From Compostibacter hankyongensis (GTDB lineage: Bacteria; Bacteroidota; Bacteroidia; Chitinophagales; Chitinophagaceae): a DNA stretch of 50,907 bases. The notes under the pieces are model-generated. The model was not told where the DNA came from. It saw nothing but the letters and a program-made list of their open reading frames with translations, and made no database searches. Shown piece after piece: positions 8,700-17,900 of the stretch. A program made the position numbers and the translations under genes. The first letter of the stretch is position 1. Each line of letters begins with the position of its first letter. The DNA is taken from the NCBI RefSeq assembly GCF_039541075.1, contig NZ_BAABFN010000003.1, forward strand, positions 1-50,907, written 5' to 3'.

Positions 8700-10922
8700 C
8701 TACTGACTCAGCACTTTGATGACACGGCTGGCGGTCTTTTTAAACCGTTTCAGCTCCTGCCGGGTATATTGTATAAAACCGTTTTCTGCCAGCGGTCCCA
8801 TTACCCGTTCCATTTCCGCTTCATTTTCATACACCATCTTCCGGAAGGGGTTTGTGTAATCCTTTTTCCGGCTGTTGATGATCTGCTCGCTGATCCATTC
8901 CTGGTTTCTGACGGCTTCCTGTAGCATTTCTTTACAAAGAGCGGCATCCGGCATACCGGAGATGCCGGCGATCTCCCGCAGCGAGGCCAGGGCATGCTGC
9001 AGTTTTTCGCGGGGATACTGCCGGCCCAGTTTGATATAGGCGTTATGCAGCTCTGTCCAGCCTTTGATCTTTCCGCTTTTGATATCCTGACGGAGCTGGG
9101 CTTCCGTATCGGCCGGCATAAGCTGTCCGCCTACATTGGTCCATTGCCTGCGCTTTGCTTTCTGCATGATCTTTTTCAGCTCGGCGAGGCCGGTGATGCT
9201 TTGCTGTTCCACCGCATCCATACAGGCGCGTATACCGTATTGAAAAATCATCCTGCGGAAAACGGGATAAGCCCGGGCAAGTTTTAACAATACCGCCGGG
9301 CGGCCGGAGTTTTCCACCCCCGTTATGGTTACCGTGAGCTTGTCCAGCCTTTCGGGATGATGCAGCAGTATATCCTTTCCGATACGGCAGACGGCTGCCC
9401 TGTGTTCTTCGCTGACGCCGGGGTCTGCGTTCTCCTTCTTCCGGCTTTTCAGCCATGCCCGCCCCGTATGGTATTCCATCAGCTCCAGTCCCTGGAACAT
9501 TTCCTCCACGGAGTCCGGCGCCAGGTAGTCATATTCGAGCAGCTGTATCTTTCCGGTGCGTTTGTCCCGGTCCGCATATTTCCAGAAATTCCGGGACAGG
9601 GCATACATGTTGTAAAGAAACCAGTAGCCGGGGATGATGCGGATCTGGTCGTTGGATTCGTCGTTGATGAGCAGGGAAAAGGGGATGGGGAGGTCCAGTT
9701 CCGCAGGGTAGTTGCCCTTGGCGATCAGCGTAAAGGTGGCAAAACGGGAATTGTGTTTCAGGCTTACGCAGAGACCGGGCCAGAACCCCCTGCCCGCAAT
9801 GATCTCCCCATCTGCTCCCCGGGAATTATGATTAGAGCCGATGGTGGCGCCCGCCGCCATATTGCTTTGTCCCATCAGCAGGGCGGCGCAAAGAAAAGAG
9901 TTGTTATGGTGCTGTTCGTGCGCCGGGAAGATCAGGGAGTTGAGCACCTCGCAGCAGGATACGGTAGCGTTGTTGCCCAGGTAGGAGTTGATCAGCCGTG
10001 CGCCATACTTCAGGCTGGAATGCGAGGCCATGATAAAACGGACCGCTTTTACGCCGTAAAAAATACGGCAGCCGTAGCCCACGATGCCGTTGACGAGCTC
10101 GCATCCTTCTCCGATCTGGGTATTGGCCTCGGCCTTGCTCTTGATCGTCAGGTTCTTGATCTTGTTGGCGCCTTTGATATAGGCGTCCGATCCGATGGCC
10201 GTGTCTTTGATGATCTTGCAGTTCTTGATCACCGAGCGGTCGCCTACGGTACCGTAGTACCCCCTTTTTGTATCGAACTGTTTTTCGGTGAACTCGCGGA
10301 ATTTCTGCATGAGCAGGTCGTCATCGCGATGGCGGGTCCAGAGGTAAGCGTCTCCGGGCAGCATGTCCTCAAAGGGCAGGATGCGCCTCCCCCCGTTTTC
10401 ATTGCAAAGCTCCAGCCAGATGCGGGTTTTTTCTTCTTCGCCTTCCTTCAGGATGCCGTTTCCGAATTTTGCATAGGGGGTGGTGGCCATCTCGTTGATA
10501 TTGGCCAGCATGACCTCGTTGCCGATGATGTAATGAGAGAGATAGTTGACGTTGTGTACAACGACGTTATCCCCGAAGTCGCAGGAGGAGATGGTGCTGT
10601 TGTATAACCCTACAGCCAGGCGGAGGTTTTTAAATTCCAGGTAATAAGGTTCCAGCTTGCCGATGCGCACCAGGCCGTGAAACTGGCAGTGGCTGACCAG
10701 GTCTGCATCGAAGGCATCGGCCACCAGCACCTTGTTCCAGTCGTCCGAAGTATTGTAGTTGCGGACCAGCGTTTCGATCTCGTGGGCGGAAAGCTGGCGG
10801 TACTGCCGGGTTCCGTTCTGCCGGTTGCGGATATAATATTCGTCTTTCCCCTTTGGAAGGGCCTGCTTGTCGATAAAGTCGTAACCTAATTTATTTAACG
10901 GATTCTTGACGATATTATTCAT
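8700..10922 (-). CDS. DUF4954 hexapeptide-repeat protein
   Basis: A 740-residue cytoplasmic protein without signal peptide. It matches the DUF4954 family of Bacteroidota and spirochaetes: N-terminus MNNIVKNPLNKLGYDFI, followed by RQLSAHEIETLVRNYNTSDDW. The middle (about residues 110-390) has the irregular isoleucine/valine-rich hexapeptides of a left-handed beta-helix (for example DNVVVHNVNYLSHYIIG and GRGFWPGLCVSLKHNSRFA), as in sugar-nucleotide transferases and acyltransferases. The C-terminal third is helical and charged. No catalytic assignment exists that I can support. It lies downstream of glmS on the same strand with 90 bp between, so a link to amino-sugar metabolism is possible but only inferred. 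Confidence 0.75.
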   Translation of the reverse strand: MNNIVKNPLNKLGYDFIDKQALPKGKDEYYIRNRQNGTRQYRQLSAHEIETLVRNYNTSDDWNKVLVADAFDADLVSHCQFHGLVRIGKLEPYYLEFKNLRLAVGLYNSTISSCDFGDNVVVHNVNYLSHYIIGNEVMLANINEMATTPYAKFGNGILKEGEEEKTRIWLELCNENGGRRILPFEDMLPGDAYLWTRHRDDDLLMQKFREFTEKQFDTKRGYYGTVGDRSVIKNCKIIKDTAIGSDAYIKGANKIKNLTIKSKAEANTQIGEGCELVNGIVGYGCRIFYGVKAVRFIMASHSSLKYGARLINSYLGNNATVSCCEVLNSLIFPAHEQHHNNSFLCAALLMGQSNMAAGATIGSNHNSRGADGEIIAGRGFWPGLCVSLKHNSRFATFTLIAKGNYPAELDLPIPFSLLINDESNDQIRIIPGYWFLYNMYALSRNFWKYADRDKRTGKIQLLEYDYLAPDSVEEMFQGLELMEYHTGRAWLKSRKKENADPGVSEEHRAAVCRIGKDILLHHPERLDKLTVTITGVENSGRPAVLLKLARAYPVFRRMIFQYGIRACMDAVEQQSITGLAELKKIMQKAKRRQWTNVGGQLMPADTEAQLRQDIKSGKIKGWTELHNAYIKLGRQYPREKLQHALASLREIAGISGMPDAALCKEMLQEAVRNQEWISEQIINSRKKDYTNPFRKMVYENEAEMERVMGPLAENGFIQYTRQELKRFKKTASRVIKVLSQ

Positions 10923-10959
10923 CGGGGGGATTTATAGGATCGTTAGCGGATTCTAAGTA

Positions 10960-11005
10960 GAACAGGAAAAGCTTCCTCCTGGCTGCGGGCGCTATATTCC
11001 TGTTC
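10960..11005. repeat. Inverted repeat between glmS and the DUF4954 gene
   Basis: GAACAGGAA (10960-10968) and its exact complement TTCCTGTTC (10997-11005) are separated by 28 bp. In the glmS to DUF4954 transcript this would form a 9 bp stem right after the glmS stop. The tail is not T-rich, so it could be an RNA-stability or partial termination element. Confidence 0.4.
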
Positions 11006-11012
11006 GTTTTAT

Positions 11013-12848
11013 CTATTCCACGGTCACTGATTTGGCCAGGTTCCGCGGCTTGTCCACATCGTAACCCTTCAGCACCCCGATGTGATAAGCCAGCAGCTGC
11101 AGGGGAATCACGCTGACCAGGGGCGCCGCCAGCTCGTCGGCTTCCGGAACGACGATCACATCGTCGGCCATGCCGGGGATGGTTTCGTCGCCTTCGGTGA
11201 TCACGGCGATCACCTTTCCGCTGCGGGCTTTTATCTCCTGGATGTTGGATACTATCTTTTCGTAGTAGCTGTCGCGCGTGGCCACGATCACTACCGGCAG
11301 CGTTTCATCTACCAGGGCAATAGGGCCATGCTTCATCTCTGCCGCAGGATAGCCTTCTGCATGAATATACGATATTTCTTTCAGCTTCAGCGCGCCTTCC
11401 AGGGCCACCGGGAAATTATATCCGCGGCCCAGGTAGAGGAAGTCCCGTGCGTCCTTGTATTTCTCGGCCATGCTGCGAACCTGGTCATTCAGCTGCAGGG
11501 CCAGCGCTACTTTTTCGGGAATATCTTCCAGCTCGGTGAGCAGGTGGAGGAAACGTTTCTGGGTAATGCTGCCTTTTTCTTCCGCTATCTTCAGGGCGAT
11601 GAGGGCCAGTACGGCCAGCTGGGCGGTGAAGGCCTTGGTGCTGGCCACCCCGATCTCCGGTCCGGCATGCGTATAGGCGCCGGCGTGAGAGGCGCGGGCG
11701 ATGGAAGAACCCACCACATTGCAGACGCCGAAGATAACGGCCCCCTGCGCCTTTGCGCTTTCTATGGCCACCAGCGTATCGGCAGTTTCGCCGGACTGTG
11801 AAATAGCGATAATGATATCCCCGGGATTGATGACGGGATTACGGTACCGGAATTCCGAAGCATATTCCACTTCCACCGGGATGCGGCAGAGCTCCTCGAT
11901 CATATATTCCGCTACCAACCCGGCATGCCAGGATGTACCGCAGGCAATAATAATAATGCGCTGTGCATTTTTCAGCTGCTCCGCATACTCGCGTATGCCG
12001 CCGAGGGTAAGAGAGCCTTCCGCCGCATCCAGGCGTCCCCGCAGACAGTCGAAGATGGTATGCGGCTGCTCGAAGATCTCTTTCAGCATGAAATGATCAT
12101 ATCCCCCTTTCTCGATGGCGGCCAGCTCGATATCCAGCTTCTGGATATAGGGGGTTTGTATTTCGTTGGCGATGTTTTTCAGGATCAGCTCATCTGCTTT
12201 GATAATAGCGATCTCATAATCGTTTACATATACCACCTCTTTGGTGTACTCTACAATGGGCGAGGCGTCGGAGGCCAGGAAATGTTCTCCTTTGCCAATA
12301 CCGATTACCAGGGGGCTTCCTTTCCGGGCGGCAATGAGGGTGTCCGGGTTGTCTTTGTCGAGTATCACGATCACATAGGCCCCCACAATGCGTTTAAGAG
12401 CGATCCTTACCGCTTCTTCCGTCGGGCAGTTGTTGTTTTTGCGGATCTCTTCGATAAAATGAATCAGCACTTCGGTGTCGGTATCGCTCTTGAACACATG
12501 GCCTTTGTTGCTCAGCTCCTGTTTGATCTGCGCATAGTTTTCGATGATGCCGTTGTGTACGATGGCCAGCCTTCCGTCGCCCGAGCTGTGGGGGTGGGCA
12601 TTGCGGTCGCTCGGTACTCCGTGGGTAGCCCAGCGGGTATGGCCTATGCCGATATGCGCATGCATGTCCTTGCCGGTGAGATACTCTTCCAGCTCCGCAA
12701 CCTTTCCTTTTTTCTTGTAGATATGCAGTCCTTTGTTGAGCAGGGCCACTCCGGCGCTGTCGTAGCCCCGGTATTCCAGTCGTTTCAATCCTTTCAGAAT
12801 GACGGGGTAGGCTTCCCGTTGTCCGATATAGGCGACAATGCCACACAT
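11013..12848 (-). CDS. glmS: Glutamine--fructose-6-phosphate aminotransferase (isomerizing)
   Basis: Makes glucosamine-6-phosphate from fructose-6-phosphate and glutamine, the entry step to UDP-GlcNAc and cell-wall synthesis. The 611-residue length is normal. Starts MCGIVAYIG with Cys2 as the glutaminase nucleophile after Met removal. GATase motifs are HTRWATHG and HNGIIENY. Two SIS sugar-isomerase domains follow (IIIACGTSWHAGLVAEY, then ISQSGETADTLVAIE; later FLYLGRGYNFPVALEGALKL). The C-terminus DKPRNLAKSVTVE is the canonical end of the family. No glmS-ribozyme-like sequence was recognised in the 224 bp upstream. Confidence 0.98.
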   Translation of the reverse strand: MCGIVAYIGQREAYPVILKGLKRLEYRGYDSAGVALLNKGLHIYKKKGKVAELEEYLTGKDMHAHIGIGHTRWATHGVPSDRNAHPHSSGDGRLAIVHNGIIENYAQIKQELSNKGHVFKSDTDTEVLIHFIEEIRKNNNCPTEEAVRIALKRIVGAYVIVILDKDNPDTLIAARKGSPLVIGIGKGEHFLASDASPIVEYTKEVVYVNDYEIAIIKADELILKNIANEIQTPYIQKLDIELAAIEKGGYDHFMLKEIFEQPHTIFDCLRGRLDAAEGSLTLGGIREYAEQLKNAQRIIIIACGTSWHAGLVAEYMIEELCRIPVEVEYASEFRYRNPVINPGDIIIAISQSGETADTLVAIESAKAQGAVIFGVCNVVGSSIARASHAGAYTHAGPEIGVASTKAFTAQLAVLALIALKIAEEKGSITQKRFLHLLTELEDIPEKVALALQLNDQVRSMAEKYKDARDFLYLGRGYNFPVALEGALKLKEISYIHAEGYPAAEMKHGPIALVDETLPVVIVATRDSYYEKIVSNIQEIKARSGKVIAVITEGDETIPGMADDVIVVPEADELAAPLVSVIPLQLLAYHIGVLKGYDVDKPRNLAKSVTVE

Positions 12849-13072
12849 AAGCGTATTCGGTTTAGTTGGTGATTAAGATGAGGCAGGTTCAGGAGCAGCT
12901 GCATCCTGTGCAGGGCTTCCTGTTCCGGCGATTCGTCTGCAAATATCAAAAAAAATGCCCAAACCATCCGGGAACCGGCAGAGTTTACAAAATAGTCATA
13001 ACCGTTAGCGGTGAGCCGGGGACAGGAGGTCGCCTTACGTCTTATATCGTTTTGTTATTGTCGGGCTTTCAG

Positions 13073-13429
13073 TTATTCTTTCCGCCCCTGGTAGTACAGC
13101 ACCCGGATTTTTTCCAGGGTGACCAGGCCGCCGCAGCCCGCCTCATCCATCAGGCGATGGACGGTAGCTACGAAATCTTGTATTTTTTCTTCCCGGTCGA
13201 CGATTTCTACGATAATGGGAAGGTCTTGCGAAATATCGATCAGCTTGGCGGTATGTACCCGGGTGCTGGCGCCGTAGGACATGATGCCCCGCAGGACAGT
13301 AGCGCCGGCCATGCCCGCCTTCTTGGCCTCAAAAAGGAGCGCTTCATACAGGGGGCTGTGGCTGCTCTTGTCCGATTCGCCGATGAAGATGCGCAGGAGG
13401 GTGGACGTTCCGTCGGGTTGCATTTCCAT
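13073..13429 (-). CDS. DUF190 (PII-like) protein linked to crcB
   Basis: A 118-residue protein of the DUF190 family, which has a ferredoxin-like fold related to PII signal proteins and is often encoded beside crcB. Recognisable segments are LLRIFIGESDKSSHSPLYEA, then AGMAGATVLRGIMSYGAS, then DLPIIVEIVDREEKI. The start codon follows the crcB stop after a single base (TGA-T-ATG), so the two are almost certainly translated together. Its exact role is unknown; a modulatory role in fluoride export is inferred from the gene pair. Confidence 0.85.
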   Translation of the reverse strand: MEMQPDGTSTLLRIFIGESDKSSHSPLYEALLFEAKKAGMAGATVLRGIMSYGASTRVHTAKLIDISQDLPIIVEIVDREEKIQDFVATVHRLMDEAGCGGLVTLEKIRVLYYQGRKE

Positions 13430-13430
13430 A

Positions 13431-13808
13431 TCAGTATGATTTTACGAGGACGATGCCGCCATATACCGCCAGGAATCCTATGAGGATGCTGACGGCGGTG
13501 TAGAGAAAGGTATACAGTATTTCCCCGTCGCCGAGCAGGGCAACATTCTCATAGGCAAAGGAAGAGAAGGTGGAATAGCCTCCGCAGATGCCGGTGGCCA
13601 GGAACAGCCGCCATTCGGGAGACAGCAGATTGCCTTTTTCGGACAGACCGTATACCAGCCCGATCAGGAAGCAGGCGGTGATGTTCACCAGCAGGGTGCC
13701 GAAGGGAAAGGAGGAAGGGAAGCGCCGGAATACCAGCTGCTGCACAAGATATCGGCCGATGCTGCCGAGGAAACCGCCGGTGCCTATGAGTAAGAATGTT
13801 TTGATCAT
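13431..13808 (-). CDS. crcB: CrcB/Fluc fluoride channel
   Basis: Small membrane protein that lets fluoride leave the cell. The start at 13808 gives MIKTFLLIGTGGFLGSIGRY and a 125-residue product, the usual length of dual-topology Fluc subunits; a longer in-frame extension reaching 13931 overlaps the DeoR gene and is not family-like. Four hydrophobic helices are visible. Family motifs: GGFLGSIGRY in helix 1, GTLLVNITACFLIG in helix 2, and GICGGYSTFSSF in helix 3, which holds the phenylalanines and hydroxyl residues lining the pore. Only one crcB is present, as expected for a homodimer. It lies 20 bp after the DeoR gene, so there is no room for a fluoride riboswitch directly upstream. Confidence 0.95.
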   Translation of the reverse strand: MIKTFLLIGTGGFLGSIGRYLVQQLVFRRFPSSFPFGTLLVNITACFLIGLVYGLSEKGNLLSPEWRLFLATGICGGYSTFSSFAYENVALLGDGEILYTFLYTAVSILIGFLAVYGGIVLVKSY

Positions 13809-13828
13809 CAGAATTGCAGTTATCTGTT

Positions 13829-14593
13829 TCAGACTATGGTTACTTCTATGCCGGCGTCTTCCATGGATTTGATCATATGGGGGGACACGGCGTTGTCGGT
13901 GATCACCTGGTCTATGTCCTGCAGCTCGCATATCTTACCAAAACCCCGTCGTCCGAACTTGGAGGCGTCGGCGAGGACAACGGTTTTCTGACAGGCGGCC
14001 ATCATCTGCTGGTTCAGGTGGGCTTCCATGGCGCTGGTGGTGGTGATCCCGAATTCGAGATCGATACCGTCCGCCCCCAGAAAAAGCTTGCTGCAGAAAA
14101 AATCGGTCAGCATCTTTTCCGCATAGGGACCGGCCACCGAGGAAGAGCTTTTCCGGAGAATACCGCCCAGCTGGAGGACTTCGATTTCCGGATGGTGGTT
14201 GAGCTCATTGGCCACGTTGAGCGAAGCGGTGATAACGGTAAGGCGGCCCTGGGGTTGGATGTATTTGGCCATGGCCTGCACGGTGGTGCCGGAAGCAATA
14301 ATAATGGAATCATCGGCCGTTACCAGGGGAGCGGCGGCGGCTCCGATACGGCTTTTTTCCGAGGAGCGGATCTTTTCCTTCTCGTTGACGGGCCGGTCGG
14401 TGGTATAAGGGTTGTGCAGGGCGGCTCCGCCATGTGAGCGGAACAGCAAACCCTTGTCCTCCAGTAATTTCAGATCCTTTCGTATCGTTACTGCGGAGAC
14501 ATCGAGCTCCCGGCAAAGGTCGAGCACCTTTACAAATCCTTCCTGGTTCAGCTTGCTCAGAATAGTCTGGTGACGTTCGGCGATATTGATCAT
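13829..14593 (-). CDS. DeoR/GlpR-family transcription regulator
   Basis: A 254-residue regulator. The start at 14593 (MINIAERHQTILSKLNQEGF) matches the family N-terminus; an in-frame extension to 14632 is less likely. The DeoR helix-turn-helix covers about residues 6-58 (VLDLCRELDVSAVTIRKDL, then KGLLFRSHGGA). The C-terminal sugar-phosphate sensor domain shows SGTTVQAMAKYI, VITASLNVANEL, LGGILRKSSSSVAGP and FLGADGIDLEFGITT, so the ligand is probably a phosphorylated sugar. It heads a tight operon with crcB and the DUF190 gene and faces away from the second susCD pair, which makes it a candidate regulator of either side. A palindrome lies 24 bp upstream of the start. Confidence 0.93.
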   Translation of the reverse strand: MINIAERHQTILSKLNQEGFVKVLDLCRELDVSAVTIRKDLKLLEDKGLLFRSHGGAALHNPYTTDRPVNEKEKIRSSEKSRIGAAAAPLVTADDSIIIASGTTVQAMAKYIQPQGRLTVITASLNVANELNHHPEIEVLQLGGILRKSSSSVAGPYAEKMLTDFFCSKLFLGADGIDLEFGITTTSAMEAHLNQQMMAACQKTVVLADASKFGRRGFGKICELQDIDQVITDNAVSPHMIKSMEDAGIEVTIV

Positions 14594-14616
14594 AAACGGC
14601 GGATATGCGCTTGTCT

Positions 14617-14632
14617 GTGCCGGAACCGGCAC
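14617..14632. promoter_or_regulatory. Palindrome upstream of the DeoR gene
   Basis: GTGCCGG-AA-CCGGCAC, a 7-2-7 inverted repeat 24 bp before the DeoR start. It could be an autoregulatory operator, or a leader hairpin in the RNA. The site is unrelated to the 26 bp palindrome at 14880. Confidence 0.35.
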
Positions 14633-14728
14633 GGAGGATAATAATAAGAAGATTTTCCCAATAATCCGAAGATAATATAAGGCGTGAGGACCGAAGTGCT
14701 CCCATTCCCCTCCGGGAGGTGCTTTCCC

Positions 14729-14736
14729 TAAGTTTG
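14729..14736 (+). promoter_or_regulatory. Possible upstream -7 box for the second susC
   Basis: TAAGTTTG is a perfect TAnnTTTG match, 232 bp before the susC ATG, but without a TTTG at -33. If used, it gives a leader of over 220 nt that includes the palindrome at 14880-14905. Confidence 0.3.
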
Positions 14737-14803
14737 TTTTTGTGTCTGTTAGGCCTTCATCATCAGATAGTTCGAAGAAAAGTGAAAAAAAAGTTAAAAA
14801 GAA

Positions 14804-14835
14804 TTTGCTTTTTCGATCTGATGAAATTACTTTTA
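14804..14835 (+). promoter_or_regulatory. Promoter candidate for the second susC
   Basis: TTTG at 14804-14807, a 20 bp spacer, then TACTTTTA at 14828-14835 (one mismatch to TAnnTTTG). This is the best-spaced -33/-7 pair in the 374 bp between the DeoR and susC starts. Predicted transcription start is near 14841, giving a leader of about 125 nt. That leader can fold through CTTTTAC (14830-14836) with GTAAAAG (14872-14878), though the first arm is mostly in the promoter itself. Confidence 0.4.
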
Positions 14836-14879
14836 CTTTCGTTATATTTCACATTTGCGAAGTTTTCCTTTGTAAAAGA

Positions 14880-14905
14880 AATATTTTGGTATATACCAAA
14901 ATATT
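14880..14905. promoter_or_regulatory. Perfect 26 bp palindrome upstream of susC
   Basis: Half-site AATATTTTGGTAT is followed immediately by its exact complement, with no spacer, ending 62 bp before the susC ATG. The core TTTGGTATATACCAAA fits the GT-n-TA-n-AC pattern known for HutC-subgroup GntR operators. In RNA it would form an 11 bp stem with a 4-nt loop. It may be the operator for this susCD pair; the cognate regulator is not known, and the DeoR neighbour is only one possibility. Confidence 0.55.
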
Positions 14906-14967
14906 GCGGTAAAACCGGGAATTCGGGTGTTCCGCATTTTGTAAGATCTTCTAAAAAAGAAAAATGT

Positions 14968-17900
14968 ATGAAGAGAAAATCTATGCTACACAGGTGGAAA
15001 GCAGGTGGCAGATACCTGGTAGGGTGCCTGCTGCTTTGCTGTCTTTTTCTGGAAACCCACGCGCAGGAGCAGCAGCTGAAAGGAAGGGTAGTTGCCGTAA
15101 AGGACAAGACCCCCCTGGCAGGGGTGACGGTCCATGTCAAGGGGACCCAGAACGGAACGGTCACGGATGTCAATGGTAATTTCAGCCTCAGCGCCGCGCC
15201 GGATGCCGTGCTGGAAGCTTCCTATGTCGGCTATCTTAATAAGGAAGTGCCGGTAAATAGTCAGACCGACATCACCATTTCCCTGGCGGAAAATATCCGC
15301 GAGCTGAACGACGTGGTGGTTGTCGGCTACGGTACCCAGAAAAAAGTGAACCTGACGGGGGCTATCTCTACCCTGGATATGTCGGAGAAGGCTGGCGAGC
15401 CTACCACCAACGCCAGTAACGCCCTGGCCGGTATGCCGGGCATGTTCCTGAAGCTGGGGCAGAACCAGCCGGGGCTGGACCGTTCCCAGATCCGGATCCG
15501 GGGTATGGGCACCCTTAGCGGCAACGACCCCCTGATCCTCGTCGACGGAATCGAATACAGCATCGATGAGCTGAACCCGGACGATATCGAAAGCGTCACC
15601 GTGCTGAAGGATGCCTCCGCCGCGATTTACGGTTCCCGTGCCGCCAACGGGGTTATCCTGATCACTACCAAGTCCGGCGCCGGGAAGTCGCATGTGAATT
15701 ACAACTATTATTATGGGGTGCAGTCGCCTACCATCATGCCCGATGTGATCTGGGATCCCATCGCCTATATGAAGCTGAAAAACCAGGCGGTGCTGAATGG
15801 AGGTACAGAGATACCGAATTACTCCGATGAGGAAATTGCCGAATACGAAGCGGGTATGAAGACCGACCCCTTTACCTATCCGGCCAATGACTGGTTCGAT
15901 ATTGCCCTGAAAAAAGGTCGTATCCAGAAGCATAACCTCAGCTTCTCGGGCAGCTCGGATAACTACCAGTACCGGCTTTCGCTGGGCTTTCTGAACCGGC
16001 AGGGGATCATCATCGGGCCCAACGATAAGGAGCAGAAATATTCTCTGGGGCTGAACACCTCCCTGAATGTGAGCAAGCGGCTGAAGGTGGGGCTTACCTT
16101 TAACGGCTATTACCGGTATTATAATGAGCCCTACTACAGCGGTGATGGAGGAGATTTCTTCAAGGACCTGATGCGCGCGCTGCCCATCTTTACCGATACG
16201 CTCAAAGACGGCCGTTACGGGGACTCCTGGCTGTCCACCCCGGGTCGCAATAACATTGAGAACCCCAGGATGATCGCCGAAACAGGCTATTTTCATAAAG
16301 TGGTACAGCGTTTCCTGGCCACTACTTTTGCCGAGTACAAGCTGCCCTGGGATATTACGTATAATATCCGTTTCGGGGTAGACAAATATGACGGTCTGCA
16401 GGAAAAATTCACCCCCCAGGTGAAGCATTATAATCCCAAGACCGGGAAAGCTACCAACTGGAACAGCCCCGCCACCGCGCCCCGGTCCACCAATACGGAT
16501 TATAATGACATGAATATCCATTTCTATAACACGCTGGACTGGCACCGGCAGTTTGCCCGGAAGCACAATCTGGCCGTGATGCTCGGGGCCAGCTATGACT
16601 ATTTTGATCACGGGCAGTTTGCCGCCGAAATGATCGGATACCTGGATGCGACGCTGACAGCCCTCGATGCAGGCTCTGTCAGGAATGCCATTTCAGGATA
16701 CACTAATGAAGATGTACTGGAATCCTATTTCGGCCGGGTAAACTACGACTACGATGGCAAATACCTGTTCGAGGCCACCTTCCGGTATGACGGGTCTTCC
16801 CGTTTCGCACCGGGCCGCCGCTGGGGCTTTTTCCCATCTGCCTCCGCCGGCTGGCGCATCGATAAGGAAAGCTTTTTCCAGTCCTCCCTCATCGATCTGC
16901 TGAAGCTGCGGGCTTCCATAGGACAGCTGGGGAACCAGGCGGTTGACCTGTATAGCTACGAAAACAGCATTACACTGAATCACGACTATAGCTTCGGCGG
17001 GGTATTGGCCCCGGGTGCCGCTGCTACAGCCTATTCGGATCCTCTTACCAGCTGGGAGACTACCACGGATTACGACCTGGGTCTGGATGTCGATCTCTGG
17101 AAGAACCGGATCAATATCACGGCTGATGTCTATAAGAAGAGGACCAAAGATATCCTCCGCACCGTAGATCTGCCTTCCCAGGTAGGATTGACCGGTCCGA
17201 AAGAGAATGTAGGGACGGTGGACAATACCGGCTATGAGCTGGCGGTGCAGTATCGTAATACGATAGGGGCATTCCACTACGGCGTGCAGGGTAATATCTC
17301 CTATAACAAGAACAAGGTGATCGACCTGGGTGGACAGATACTGTATGATGAACAGACCAACCTGTCCACCATCACCCTGGCCGGTCATCCCATTGATGCC
17401 CATTACCTGCTGGTATCTGAAGGCATCTTCCAGACCCAGGAAGAGGTAGATGCACACGCTTACCAAAGTGAGGCTACCCGTCCCGGTTACCTGAAATATA
17501 AGGATGTAAACGGGGATAATATCATCAACGGGGACGACCGGGTGATCATCGACGAATCTTCTGCTATTCCCAAGTATACTTACGGTTTTGGGTTGAATGT
17601 AGGCTATAAGGGCATCTCCCTAAAAGCCTTTTTCCAGGGTATTGCCGGCATCAAGGTATATCCGGTCGGCAACATTGCCTATCCCTTTAATAACGGTGCC
17701 GGGGCTACGAAGCAATGGCTGACGGATGCTTGGACCCCGGATAATCCGGATGCCCGACTTCCGATCGTCACGGAAAGCACCGGCGGAAAGGACAATTTCC
17801 TGCAGTCTGATTTCTGGCTGCAGAGCGGAGCGTACCTTCGTCTGAAAAGCCTCCAGCTGGCCTATGCACTGCCCCAGAAATGGCTGTCCAAGGTGAAGAT

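Noticed and set aside
11925..12872. Open frame of 315 codons antisense to glmS
   Set aside because: Low-complexity hydrophobic translation with no recognisable domain; glmS on the other strand explains the region.
12849..13072. glmS ribozyme or small RNA upstream of glmS
   Set aside because: No conserved core seen; such ribozymes are known mainly in Gram-positive bacteria.
13809..13828. Fluoride riboswitch before crcB
   Set aside because: Only 20 bp separate crcB from the DeoR gene, too short for the motif.
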